A stretch of DNA of 64,000 nt from Lucinisca nassula (taxonomy: Eukaryota > Mollusca > Bivalvia > Lucinida > Lucinidae), in assembly GCA_963580285.1 (NCBI GenBank), contig OY757020.1:101001497-101065496 (forward strand). The letters are read 5' to 3'. Position numbers and translations under genes: made by a program. Below are positions 1 through 9,349 of the stretch, one piece after another. Within the stretch, counting starts at the first letter, position 1. Every line of letters begins with the position of its first letter. Under the pieces are notes generated by a model that was not told the DNA's origin, made no database searches, and saw only the letters and a program-made list of their open reading frames with translations.

Positions 1-138
1 CATATCACTGTCACTCAAAGATCCGAATCTGTTCTGAAATTTTATATTGTCTCTTTCCATTTTACGTTGTCTGTCTGTTTGTCTTTGAGACAATTGATGT
101 TTTTTGATCGGATCTTCCGATCCCTTATTAGTTCGACT
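1..138 (-). repeat. Inverted LINE fragment, left arm of a foldback
   Basis: The first 138 bases are the reverse complement of about 593-730, with only a few differences, for example CGTAAAATGG against CATAAAATGG. They therefore carry part of the LINE ORF1 3' region in opposite orientation to the LINE fragment that follows. The two arms are separated by about 455 bases. The arm may continue beyond the window edge. Confidence 0.85.
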
Positions 139-1541
139 AAAGCAGATGTCAGAGAAAAAAACTGTCTTAATTGTGGTGAAGAAAAGCATGTTGATAATCA
201 TCTCAACTGCAAAAATGAACCCAAATGCGTAAATTGTGATGGCAAACATGCTGTTTTCTCCCGAGACTGTCCGGCGTGGAAAAAAGAAAAAGAAATACTC
301 ACCGTCAAATACCAAAGGGGGTAACAATCCCAGAAGCGCGGAAAATTGTCGAAGAGCGATACATAACACCAACCACCAGTTTCGCCAGCATCACAAAGGG
401 TGCTGGTGTAAAATGTACCAGCTCCGCAACACAGACTGCTGAATCATACATAGATGAACTGAAAAAATCTGGTGCACTCCAGCACCACAAAGTTCAATTA
501 ATTTATCAAATGGCGCAATCCAGGTTTCTTCAGATCGGTCGACAGCGACTGTACCGAAGCCAGCGCCGAACGTAAAACTGAAACCCGACTCAGGTCGAAC
601 TAATAAGGGATCGGAAGATCCGATAAAAAACATCAATTGTCTCAAAGACAAACAGACAGACAACATAAAATGGAAAGAGACAATATAAAATTTCAGAACA
701 GATTCGGATCTTTGAGTGACAGTGATATGGAGTTTGCTGAAATTCCATCATCACCAAGTGGCAATAACAGATCGAGGTCAGCCACACCACGAGCTGGTGG
801 TAGCAGATCTATATCACCAATTGCAGCTCCAAAATAGTTTCTTGTCTTAATCTCTTCATAAAATGGATTTTAAACACAAAATAATACAATGGAATTGTCG
901 AGGTCTTAAATCAGATTATACCGAACTCTTATTACTTATTTCGTAATTAAACCCATCGGTTGTTTGTTTGCAAGAAACTTTTTTAAAAACTGATGACAAC
1001 ATAGATGTCAGGGGCTTCAATACATATAACTATATCTATTCTGATTGCAACAAACCAGCTGGTGGCAGTTCACTTTTCGTTAAATCATGTTTACCACAAA
1101 GAGAGATCAAATTAAAAACAGACCTACAAGGTGTAGCAGTATCGGGTTCTCTGGATAAAGAAACTACAATTTGCTCTCTATATATACCACCCTCATTTTC
1201 TTTAAAGCCCGAACATCTTGACTCATTGCTGAGTCAACTTCCATCGCCATATCTTTTAGTTGGCGACTTCAATGGTCACAATATTCTTTGGGGCTGTAAA
1301 GATATCAATAACAGAGGAGCACTTGTCGAAGATTTTATTGCAAAGAGCGATCTTTGCTTGATGAATGATAAATCTTATACTTACCTTCACCCTGCGACAG
1401 GTCATTTGTCTTCTTTAGATCTCTCTTTGTGTCACCCATCTCTCTTCTTGGACTATGACTGGTCTGTTCATGATGATCAGTGCGGAAGTGATCACTTCCC
1501 TGTTATAATTGAGAGCGTAAACGAACCAGATGAGGACCGCC
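139..1541 (+). pseudogene. LINE copy 1, truncated at both ends (ORF1 3' part and ORF2 endonuclease part)
   Basis: This copy matches the full element at about 4541-5943. It starts inside the zinc-knuckle part of ORF1 and includes the CVNC motif. ORF1 is broken by a missing A after the run of five Gs near 320, which gives a stop at 322-324, and by a 14-bp deletion near 473. ORF2 would start at 863 but has an in-frame TAA at 944-946. After that it stays open from 968 through the endonuclease motifs LVGDFN and GSDHFPV. Similarity ends after GATGAGGACCG near 1541, so the reverse-transcriptase half and the 3' tail are missing. This is unusual, because LINEs normally lose the 5' end. Confidence 0.88.
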
Positions 1542-1591
1542 ATGAGAACATTTGGAGATGTTTACTTCGGACGACTTGCTAAAGTTCTTAC

Positions 1592-1719
1592 AGTGGCTAA
1601 CGCCTCATTCACCTGTACCCCATCCTTTTGGTTCTTCAAAGCATCCAAGTCTTGTCTCATTGTTTTTAACTGCGTGTCAACTGAGGATTCACCAGCCGCC
1701 TTTTCCACATTTGGAGTAT
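1592..1719 (-). CDS. Putative internal exon of an unrecognised host gene (third in order)
   Basis: On the minus strand this 128-base segment follows a pyrimidine-rich acceptor (ACATTTTTCAG) and ends before a good donor (ACT|GTAAGA). Only one frame is open. It uses two bases to complete a codon and then gives 42 codons including TPNVEKAAGE, SSVDTQLKTM, RQDLDALKNQ and KDGVQVNEALAT, which are polar and partly coiled-coil-like. The two leading bases AT complete the single G left by the exon at 2866-3006, giving Asp, so the exons join in phase. It leaves in phase 0, and the next exon was not found. I do not recognise the protein. The call rests on splice signals and phase alone. Confidence 0.6.
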
Positions 1720-1803
1720 CTGAAAAATGTGCACCATAGAATTAACCTACAAACAAAATGAACTCTGGTCATGAATCGCTCACCCGGCAACTGGGAAGCC
1801 ATT

Positions 1804-2038
1804 TTTTTTTGGGGGGGGGGGGGGGGTTTACGGCTCTTTCAAGATAATTTCACTCATATCGAGCCGATCGTTAATCAGAGGTGGGCGAAAACCGGAGTAC
1901 CCGGAGAAAAACCACCTCACCTTGCGTTGCAGAACTTGGCGTCTCACACGTGGCCCGAGCGAGGCTCTAACCTACGGCGGTGAGAGACCTAATGACTAAG
2001 AGTCAGCGCTCTTATCCACTAGGCCACGGAGGCCCGTT
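1804..2038 (-). mobile_element. tRNA-derived SINE, family A, copy 1
   Basis: Read on the minus strand it begins with a tRNA-like head containing an A-box (TGGCCTAGTGGATAAG) and a degenerate B-box (GGTTAGAGCCTC). An unrelated body follows, with the phrase CCGGGTACTCCGGTTTTCGC, and then a C/A-rich tail seen on the plus strand as T8 followed by a long G run. A 13-bp target-site duplication, CTGGGAAGCCATT, lies at 1791-1803 and 2039-2051. It sits in the intron between the exons at 2866-3006 and 1592-1719. Confidence 0.88.
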
Positions 2039-2171
2039 CTGGGAAGCCATTGAAAAATTCAGTTACCTTAAGTCAAACTCAAAATAAAATGGCCTTGAAT
2101 GTCAATACTTCTGGGGCTTCCTTACTCATTTTGATGACTATCTACCTTTTTCCAAATACGTCTTCATTTTT

Positions 2172-2383
2172 GTCAGCCCTTTCAAGATTATTTCACTCAT
2201 ATCGAGTCGATCGTTAATCAAAAGTGAGCGAAAACCGGAGTACCCGGTGAAAAACCACTTGACCTTCCGTTACAGAATTTGGCGTCTCCTATGTGACCCG
2301 AGCGAGGCTCGAACCTACAGTTGTGAGAGACCTAATGATTAAGAGTTAGCGCTAACCATTATCCACTAGGCCACGGAGGCCCG
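2172..2383 (-). mobile_element. tRNA-derived SINE, family A, copy 2
   Basis: This is the same element as the copy at 1804-2038, in the same orientation, with a better B-box (GGTTCGAGCCTC) and a slightly longer anticodon-arm region. An imperfect duplication of 15 bases flanks it: TACGTCTTCATTTTT at 2157-2171 and TATGTCTTCAATTTT at 2384-2398. It lies in the same intron. Confidence 0.85.
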
Positions 2384-2398
2384 TATGTCTTCAATTTT

Positions 2399-2865
2399 AT
2401 GTAAACATGTAGAGCATCGGATCATTATTCGTATGCAACAAACAGGCTGGTCCTGGAGATGTTTTTATGGTATTTCCAAAGTGGGTGTGGTGGTCATTAC
2501 TGTCATGTGACCAGGAATCCGCTTTAACAAACAGCAGCCGACAACAAAGTCTTACTATACTATAAACTAACCAAAAAACTTTCAGCAAAACAAAAACTGA
2601 GGTTATAAAAACTTAAAAGTATGTATTCAAGTTACCCAATCATGGCTAGGTTTGTCTAGTCCAGTGCATAGCCCTTACAGGATTATTCCTGCTAACAAGT
2701 CCATTGTTGTTGTACTATCTAATTATATTTAATGTCTCAGTATACCAGTATAGTTATGGCGTTCCTGAATAAATAACCTATTTCTAACCATTAAAAACCA
2801 GTGTATGTGACATTAAACTTAAGGCACAAATAAAAACAAAGAACAAAAACTGTGCTACAATATAC
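2399..2865. other. Intronic sequence without recognised features
   Basis: AT-rich single-copy-looking DNA between a SINE and the donor of the exon at 2866-3006. The open frames here are short and have no splice-like borders. I see no repeat unit or RNA gene. Confidence 0.5.
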
Positions 2866-3006
2866 CTTGAGATGCCGTGGTCAAAGCCTGTCCCTTCGGT
2901 GTCTCAGCCACATTAGCATGCAGGATTGTATGATGCAACAACATGCTAACACCCTCTATGTTATCTTGTTTTCCCGTAAGAGGCATCACATCTTTCACTA
3001 ATTCAC
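2866..3006 (-). CDS. Putative internal exon of an unrecognised host gene (second in order)
   Basis: This 141-base minus-strand segment has an acceptor (TATTTGTTTAG) and a donor (CTCAAG|GTATAT). Two bases complete a codon, 46 codons follow, and one base is left over. The peptide includes ELVKDVMPLTGK, QDNIEGVSMLLHH, TILHANVAETPK and GQALTTASQ. Both other frames hit stops at once. The phase matches the neighbours on both sides: the leading GT completes the G left by the exon at 9497-9630 (Gly), and the trailing G is completed by AT of the exon at 1592-1719 (Asp). I do not recognise the family. The full-length LINE at 3322-9101 lies in the intron just upstream of this exon. Confidence 0.65.
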
Positions 3007-3127
3007 CTAAACAAATACATGAACCACAACTAAATATGTAAGCTGAATGAGTCAAGACTGTTATTCAGACTCACTACAAGTACACAATTATGCCGATTGT
3101 AATGCATGTGCCTTATGCTGTTTTTTT

Positions 3128-3321
3128 TATCGCCTTTCAAAGATTATTTCATTTATATCGAGCTGATCGCTAAACAGGTGGGCGAAAACTGGCGTACCCG
3201 GAGAAAAACCACCTGACCTTCCGTTGCAGAACTTGCCATCTCACGTGACCCGAGCCAGGTTCAAACATACAGACAGAGGTGAGAGACCCAATGATTATGA
3301 GTAAGCGCTCTTATCCACTAG
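3128..3321 (-). mobile_element. tRNA-derived SINE, family A, copy 3 (split by the LINE)
   Basis: This is a family A SINE in the same orientation as the two before it. Its tRNA-like head is interrupted at TTATCCACTAG by the LINE insertion at 3322-9101. The missing end of the head, reading GCTATGGAGGCCCG, continues after the LINE at 9114-9128. The SINE is therefore older than the LINE insertion. Confidence 0.85.
3309..3321. repeat. Target-site duplication, left copy, of the full-length LINE
   Basis: TCTTATCCACTAG here is repeated exactly at 9101-9113, just after the LINE 3' tail. The first T could belong to the ATC repeat of the tail, so the duplication is 12 or 13 bp. It marks the 5' end of the LINE at 3322. 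Confidence 0.85.
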
Positions 3322-3871
3322 CCCCCAGGTATTAGACTTCCTGCCTTGCCGTGGCCCTGGGGGCTCAATTCCCACTGGGCACATTGCCGCTGTGGTCTCT
3401 GTGCCCACTGGGAAGAGCTAAAGGAAGTACCACCCGTTTGCCGTGGGTGGCGTCCTGTAAGCCGGAAGAAGGGATCCTGGAGGTTGAGGGTTACCTGAGG
3501 TGGCGGTGCTTCAGGTGCCCAACACGCCTCTTTGGCCTGGCTTTTCGGTGTAGACGGGTGGCCGTGCGGTCCGGCACGGTCAATCGGCTGGTCGCGCCGA
3601 GCCCTAGAGATACCGCTTTGCTTTCTCTTCAACTCTTTTTGTATCTTTCCTGATACCAACCATATGCCCATTTACCTTACCCTTTTCTGTCTTTTTATCT
3701 CTAGAAGGCGGTGGCTAAACGGATCAATCGTGTAGGCATTTTGTTTATACGAGTATATCTCACGTGTATCTCTAACACCTGCGAGTTGGATAACCACTCC
3801 ATTATGGTGTTCCCTTGTAGGGCTCCACGGAGGGCGGAGAGCACTTGGGACGAAACTAGAATTTTTTCCTT
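3322..3871 (+). promoter_or_regulatory. LINE 5' UTR with presumed internal promoter
   Basis: About 550 bases of GC-rich sequence lie between the left target-site duplication and the ORF1 start. The composition differs clearly from the AT-rich ORF2. Full-length LINEs need an internal promoter here, but I see no specific motif that proves one. Open frames of about 100 codons on both strands here (for example 3351-3653) look like effects of the high GC content. Confidence 0.6.
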
Positions 3872-5239
3872 ATGCCTCATGAAAAAAAAATAACCGCAAC
3901 GCATCTAAACACAACGCACCTAAACGTAAAAAACAAGACGATTCATCCGAATCGGATGAACACAGTCAACAAGCCAGTCAGCAGTCAAGTCAACAAACCA
4001 GTCAGCAGTCCGCTGAACCAAATTTCGACAATGTTCCGCGTTTCTTGGTTGTCTCGTCGCTTGACGATACACGAAGTGTATCCAGCCTTTCTCCTTTCGT
4101 AATTGAGAAATGTATTAACTCCATAGCCGGACACCCTAAGAGTATCAAAAAGCTCAAATCAGGTGACCTTCTCTTGGAGGTCGAGAAAAAACAGCAAGTT
4201 GTAAGCCTGCTAAGCACCAATAAACTCTTTGATCTTCAGGTTAAAGTCTCTCTCCACAACACGTTAAATTCGTCTAAGGGAGTGATTCGCAGTCCAGAAC
4301 TGCGCCCTTGTACAGATGAAGAGATCGTCGATAACTTGAAAGATCAGGGAGTTGTTGGTGTTCGTAACATCAAAGTCCGTAGAAATGGTGTACTAAAACC
4401 AACAGCAACTTATGTGTTGACTTTTAATACACCAGTTCTACCCAAGAAAATCAAAGTAGCATATCTTTCCATTAACGTAGAGGTATACATCCCAAACCCT
4501 CTTAGATGTTACTCTTGTCAGGCTTTTGGCCATCATGAAAGCAGATGTCAGAGAAAAAAACTCTGTCCTAATTGTGGTGAAGAAAAGCATGTTGATAATC
4601 ACCTCAACTGCAAAAATGAACCCAAATGCGTAAATTGTGATGGCAAACATGCTGTTTTCTCTCGAGACTGTCCGGCATGGAAAAAAGAAAAAGAAATACT
4701 AACCGTCAAATACCAAAGGGGGATAACATTCCCAGAAGCGCGAAAAATTGTCGATGAGCGATATATAACACCAACCTCCAGTTTCGCCAGCATCACAAAG
4801 GGTACTGGTGTAAAATGTACCAGCTCCGCGACACAGACTGCTGAATCATACATAGCTGAACTGAAAAAATCTGGTGCATGGAGTAAACCCACTCCAGCAC
4901 CGCAAAGTTCAACCAATTTATCAGGTTGCTTCGGATCGGTCGACAGCGACCGTACCGAAGCCAGCGCCGCACGTGAAAGAGAAACTCGACTCAGGTCGAA
5001 CTAATAAGGGATCGGCAGATCCGATCAAAAAACATCAATTGTCTCAAAAACAGACAGACAGACAACGTAAAATGGAAAGAGACAATATTAGATTTCAGAA
5101 CAGATTCGGATCTTTGAGTGACAGTGATATGGAGTTCGCTGAAACTCCATCATCACCAAATGGCAATAACAGATCGAGGTCAGCAACACCACGAGCTGGT
5201 GGTAGCAGATCTATATCACCAATTGCAGCTCCAATATAG
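3872..5239 (+). pseudogene. LINE ORF1, Gag-like zinc-knuckle protein, frameshifted
   Basis: ORF1 would encode the nucleic-acid-binding protein of the LINE particle. Its ATG at 3872 runs into an A-run (3882-3890) after which the reading frame shifts, and a Gln/Ser-rich N-terminal tract follows. The main open part, entered at a TTG at 4045, runs to 5004. It holds three knuckles: CYSCQAFGHHESRC (from residue 155 counted from 4045), CPNCGEEKH and CVNCDGKH. Compared with the other two copies, a 14-bp deletion near 4922 throws translation out of frame. The original C-terminus, rich in Ser and Arg (GNNRSRSATPR), continues in the next frame to a stop at 5237-5239. So this copy has at least two frameshifts. 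Confidence 0.85.
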
Positions 5240-5264
5240 TTTCTAGTCTTAATCTCTTCATAAA

Positions 5265-8200
5265 ATGGATATAAAACACAAAATAATACAATGGAATTGT
5301 CGAGGTCTTAAACCAAATTATAATGAACTCTTATTACTTATTTCGTTATTAAACCCATCGGTTTTTTGTTTACAAGAAACTTTTTTAAAAACTGATGACA
5401 ACATTGATGTCAGGGGTTTCAATACATACAACTATATCTATTCTGAAGGTAGCAAACCATCTGGTGGCAGTTCAATTCTTGTTAAATCATGTTTACCACA
5501 AAGAGAGATCAAATTAAAAACAGACCTACAAGCTGTAGCAGTATCGGTTTCTCTGGATAAAGAAACTACAATTTGCTCTTTATATATTCCACCCTCATTT
5601 TCGTTAAAGCCCGAACATCTTGACTCATTGCTGAGTCAACTTCCATCGCCATATCTTTTAGTTGGCGACTTCAATGGTCACAATATTCTATGGGGCTGTA
5701 AAGATATCAATAACAGAGGAGCACTTGTTGAAGATTTTATTGCAAAGAGCGATCTTTGCTTGATGAATGATAAATCTTATACTTACCTTCACCCAGCGAC
5801 AGGTCATTTGTCTTCTTTGGATCTCTCTTTGTGTCACCCATCTCTCTTCTTGGACTATGACTGGTCTGTTCATGATGATCAGTGCGGAAGTGATCACTTC
5901 CCTGTTATAATTGAGAGTGTAAACGAACCAGATGAGGACTGTAACCAGAAATGGAAAATGAATAAAGCCGACTGGGAATTATTCCATAATTTATGTGAAG
6001 AAGAATTATCAATTGATCATTTTAATGAATCATCCGACATTGTTTCTGATTTCACAGATACACTTATTAACATATCAGAACAATGCATTCCAAAGACCTC
6101 CACAAATACTAAGAAAAGCAAGCCTTGGTTTAATAATGACTGTAAAGAAGCTATTAAAAAGCGTAAACAGGCTCTAAATAAGTTCTGCAAAAATCCCACT
6201 TCAAAAAAGCTCAACGACGTAAAAGTTTTTAGAGCTAAAGCTCGGCGAACAATCCGAGCTTCCAAACGAAAGTCATGGAGAGAATATGTCTCCAAATTGA
6301 ACTATAAAACCCCCATTAAAAAGGTTTGGGATATGGTACGAAAAATTTCAGGAAAAACAAAGTCTTCTAGTTTTACACATTTAAATACTGAATTTGACAC
6401 AATAGCTTCAACAAAAAAAGATATTTCAGATACTCTTGGGCACACATTCTTGAGAAATTCATCATCGCGTAATTATTCTGACACTTTTAGAAATTTCAAA
6501 AAGGACCAAGAGAAAAGAAATCTAAACTTTAAATCATTTAATCACGAAGAATACAACAAACCTTTTAACTTATCCGAACTCGTTGAAGCCATTGAAAAAT
6601 CACATGATACGGCAACCGGCCCCGATGAAATTCATTATCAGATGCTTAAGCATCTGCCAAAAACTTCTCTTACAACACTTTTAGATATCTTTAATAATAT
6701 TTGGGAAACGGGGGTCTGTCCTGAGAGCTGGCGTGTAGCTACAGTTGTACCAATTCCGAAACCAGGGAAAGATCATGCAGAACCTACAAATTATCGTCCG
6801 ATAGCTTTGACAAGTTGTTTGCGTAAAACATTGGAGAGAATGATAAACAAGAGATTAGTCTGGTACTTAGAGTCCAACAACCTCATTTCAGAATATCAAT
6901 CGGGCTTTCGTTCGGAACGTAGTACCAATGACAATTTAATAAGACTAGAAACATTTATACGAGATGCTTTTATTGACAAAGAACACGTAGTAGCTGTCTT
7001 TTTCGACTTGGAGAAAGCATATGATACAACATGGAGATATGGAATATTGAAAGATCTACATAACATTGGCTTAAGAGGAAAACTTCCCAGTTTTATTGAA
7101 AGCTTTTTAGGGGAGCGCATGTTTCAGGTGCGTGTGGGGTCTACCGTGTCAGATTTCTATGATCAAGAACAGGGTGTCCCACAGGGTAGTATTCTTTCAA
7201 CTACGCTATTTAACATCAAAATAAACAATATTGTACAATGTTTGGACGACAAAACTGATTGTTCATTGTATGTTCATGATTTTTGTATATGTTACCGTTC
7301 AAAAAATATGAAAACAATTGAACGAAAGTTACAACAAAATTTAAAAAGAATAGAAGAATGGACTGATAAAAATGGTTTCAAGTTCTCCAAGTCGAAAACG
7401 CAGTGTGTTCATTTTTGTAAACTACGGAAGAAACACGAACATCCTTCCCTGTTTTTATACGGATCACAAATTCCTGTTGTTGAAGAAGCCAAATTTCTTG
7501 GGGTCATATTTGATCAAAAGTTATCTTTTATTCCCCATATTAAATATCTTAAAGCGAAATGCTTAAAAGCTTTGAATCTTTTGAAAGTTTTAGCTCATAC
7601 AAGTTGGGGAGCAGAACGGTATACTTTATTACATCTTTACCGGTCTTTAATAAGATCTAAATTAGATTATGGGTCTGTTGTTTATGGTTCTGCCAGAAAG
7701 TCCTATTTAAAATCCTTGGATACTATCCATCACCAAGGCCTTCGTCTGGCCATGGGAGCCTTCCGTACTTCTCCCGTATTAAGCCTTTATGTAGAAGCAG
7801 GTGAACCATCTTTAACCTCGCGCAGAGAGAAACTTTCTCTTCAGTATGCTATTAGACTTGCTGCAAATCCATCTAACCCGGCATCCGAAATTTCATTTCG
7901 ACCTCAATTTGTAGATAGGTATGAAACTAAACCCACAGCAATTAAACCTTTTGGATTACGTATTTTACCACTGCTGGAAAATTCAGGTATCGACCTTAAA
8001 AATATTCAAAAACATGAAACCGTCGAAGTTCCATCTTGGTGTATTAAACAACCTTCTATTCTGTTCGACTTACATGATGGCAAAAAATCCGAATCAAATC
8101 CGATACTTCTCAAAGAAAACTTTCAGGTACTGCAATCACGTTACGATGATTACCAGCAAGTCTATACTGATGGTTCCAAAGAAGGAGATAAAGTTGGTTG

Positions 8201-8951
8201 TGCGTTTGTTTCTAAAGATACGCACAAAACCATGCGCCTTCCAGATGGTTCATCTATTTTTACAGCTGAAGCCAAAGCAATAGACCTAGCTTTAGATTTT
8301 ATCAGTTCTTCAACAATTCAAAAAGCAATTATATTTTCTGATTCACTTTCTGTGCTTAAGGCTTTAGACCATTCATCATCTAAAAATCCTCAAATTCAAA
8401 AATTGATCGAAAAACATCATGAAATTTCTAAAACACACCAAATCTTGTTTTGTTGGCTTCCGAGCCATATTGGCATTGTCGGCAATGAATATGCTGACAA
8501 GAAAGCAAAGGAATCGCTCAATCTTGATCCATCAGTTTTTAAAATTCCTTTTAATAATTTTAAACCATTTATCAATAGATACATCTTGTCGGAATGGCAA
8601 GGCGAATGGGACCGTGCAATAAATAACAAACTCCATGCCATTAAACCTGTCGTTAGTACAAAATGCTCTCCTCCACAGTTTTCCAGAAAAGAGGACGTAG
8701 TATTAACACGACTGCGCATCGGCCATACTAGAGTTACTCATTCTTATATTTTTAATGGTGATGATCAGTCTTCTTGTGTAGGTTGTGATCAGCCATTCAC
8801 TGTGAAACATATCTTAATTGACTGTGTTGACTTTTCACCCTCACGTATTTTATATTTCAAAGCTGACACTTTGCAACAACTGTTTCGAGATGTACCTGTT
8901 GATAACATTATTTTATTCTTAAAAGAAATTGGTCTTTTTCATAAGATTTAA
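5265..8951 (+). CDS. LINE ORF2: endonuclease, reverse transcriptase, RNase H
   Basis: An uninterrupted 1228-codon frame, 25 bases after the ORF1 stop. The AP-like endonuclease that nicks the target (residues about 1-225) shows WNCRG with Asn11, QETF with Glu38, GDFN with Asp135, and SDHFP with Asp210/His211. Reverse transcriptase (about 490-760) shows NYRPIALTS, QSGFRSERST, FFDLEKAYD with Asp581, and GVPQGSILS. Its catalytic box reads YVHD at 669-672, so the first of the two usual aspartates is His671. RNase H (about 960-1085) has Asp969 (YTDGS), Glu1002, Asp1026, His1068 and Asp1078. A C-x2-C-x7-H-x4-C knuckle starts at Cys1171. The length suits an I-like ORF2. The altered YxDD box should abolish cDNA synthesis, unless it is a sequencing error. 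Confidence 0.95.
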   Translation: MDIKHKIIQWNCRGLKPNYNELLLLISLLNPSVFCLQETFLKTDDNIDVRGFNTYNYIYSEGSKPSGGSSILVKSCLPQREIKLKTDLQAVAVSVSLDKETTICSLYIPPSFSLKPEHLDSLLSQLPSPYLLVGDFNGHNILWGCKDINNRGALVEDFIAKSDLCLMNDKSYTYLHPATGHLSSLDLSLCHPSLFLDYDWSVHDDQCGSDHFPVIIESVNEPDEDCNQKWKMNKADWELFHNLCEEELSIDHFNESSDIVSDFTDTLINISEQCIPKTSTNTKKSKPWFNNDCKEAIKKRKQALNKFCKNPTSKKLNDVKVFRAKARRTIRASKRKSWREYVSKLNYKTPIKKVWDMVRKISGKTKSSSFTHLNTEFDTIASTKKDISDTLGHTFLRNSSSRNYSDTFRNFKKDQEKRNLNFKSFNHEEYNKPFNLSELVEAIEKSHDTATGPDEIHYQMLKHLPKTSLTTLLDIFNNIWETGVCPESWRVATVVPIPKPGKDHAEPTNYRPIALTSCLRKTLERMINKRLVWYLESNNLISEYQSGFRSERSTNDNLIRLETFIRDAFIDKEHVVAVFFDLEKAYDTTWRYGILKDLHNIGLRGKLPSFIESFLGERMFQVRVGSTVSDFYDQEQGVPQGSILSTTLFNIKINNIVQCLDDKTDCSLYVHDFCICYRSKNMKTIERKLQQNLKRIEEWTDKNGFKFSKSKTQCVHFCKLRKKHEHPSLFLYGSQIPVVEEAKFLGVIFDQKLSFIPHIKYLKAKCLKALNLLKVLAHTSWGAERYTLLHLYRSLIRSKLDYGSVVYGSARKSYLKSLDTIHHQGLRLAMGAFRTSPVLSLYVEAGEPSLTSRREKLSLQYAIRLAANPSNPASEISFRPQFVDRYETKPTAIKPFGLRILPLLENSGIDLKNIQKHETVEVPSWCIKQPSILFDLHDGKKSESNPILLKENFQVLQSRYDDYQQVYTDGSKEGDKVGCAFVSKDTHKTMRLPDGSSIFTAEAKAIDLALDFISSSTIQKAIIFSDSLSVLKALDHSSSKNPQIQKLIEKHHEISKTHQILFCWLPSHIGIVGNEYADKKAKESLNLDPSVFKIPFNNFKPFINRYILSEWQGEWDRAINNKLHAIKPVVSTKCSPPQFSRKEDVVLTRLRIGHTRVTHSYIFNGDDQSSCVGCDQPFTVKHILIDCVDFSPSRILYFKADTLQQLFRDVPVDNIILFLKEIGLFHKI

Positions 8952-9101
8952 CTGTTTCAGATTTTTATACATTATCATTCTGACTTCTTACTTTTAATAT
9001 CGTCATAATTATTCATGCCGTTTAACCATTAACCGACTGACGCTTATGACCCACCAAGAGGGTTGACGCGTCGTTAAACACGAAATCATCATCATCATCA
9101 T
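8952..9101 (+). other. LINE 3' UTR and tail
   Basis: This 150-base 3' UTR ends with GCGTCGTTAAACACGAAATC followed by further ATC repeats, directly before the right target-site duplication. The GTTAAAC core reappears near the 3' ends of the alpha repeat and of the SINE at 53,368-53,708, which suggests a shared signal for the reverse transcriptase. Confidence 0.85.
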
Positions 9102-9113
9102 CTTATCCACTAG
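9101..9113. repeat. Target-site duplication, right copy, of the full-length LINE
   Basis: TCTTATCCACTAG matches 3309-3321 exactly. The interrupted SINE resumes at 9114. Confidence 0.85.
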
Positions 9114-9128
9114 GCTATGGAGGCCCGT
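9114..9128 (-). mobile_element. Remaining end of the split SINE (family A, copy 3)
   Basis: GCTATGGAGGCCCG is the 5' end of the tRNA-like head on the minus strand and continues the SINE that starts at 3128. Confidence 0.8.
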
Positions 9129-9349
9129 AAGCTAATGATTTTAGATAGATAAAACTTAAAATATTCTCATAACACCTTGACAAATAGGCTTACTTGGTCT
9201 ACTACACTGCTGTGACAAATCTCTAACCGAGCTGAGGAAAAACGAATACCTAGGTAAAGGCAAACCGCCCAACAATCTCATTGGTAAAAAAACCTACTGT
9301 CAATGCTCTGTATTATGTTGTAGCTTAACATCCTATACATTTTTTTTAC
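9129..9349. other. Intronic sequence without recognised features
   Basis: AT-rich, single-copy-looking sequence between the split SINE and a SINE fragment. I see no convincing exon, RNA gene or repeat. Confidence 0.45.

Larger units (their letters stand above)
3322..9101 (+). mobile_element. Full-length I-superfamily-like LINE (copy 2)
   Basis: A complete non-LTR retrotransposon of about 5.78 kb. In order it has a GC-rich 5' UTR (3322-3871), ORF1 with zinc knuckles (3872-5239, frameshifted), ORF2 with endonuclease, reverse transcriptase, RNase H and a terminal zinc knuckle (5265-8951), and a short 3' UTR ending in an ATC repeat. Target-site duplications flank it exactly. An RNase H domain behind the reverse transcriptase is typical of the I superfamily (I, Nimb and relatives). 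I cannot assign the clade without a tree. It inserted into a SINE within a host intron. ORF1 is broken and the reverse-transcriptase active site is altered, so the copy is probably dead despite its completeness. Confidence 0.92.

Noticed and set aside
968..1582. A 204-codon frame as a stand-alone endonuclease gene
   Set aside because: It is the endonuclease part of LINE copy 1, downstream of a nonsense codon and cut off at the 3' side.
1804..1830. G-run of about 18 as a possible G-quadruplex
   Set aside because: It is the tail of a SINE on the other strand. Homopolymer length is unreliable in assemblies, so I do not claim a structural role.
2397..2588. Minus-strand 63-codon frame in the intron as a further exon
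   Set aside because: I found no acceptor and donor pair that would keep the phase between the exons at 2866-3006 and 1592-1719, which already fit each other directly.
3351..3653. Proteins of about 100 residues on both strands at the start of the LINE
   Set aside because: The stretch is the GC-rich LINE 5' UTR, where stops are rare by composition. The frames overlap on opposite strands and have no recognisable domain.
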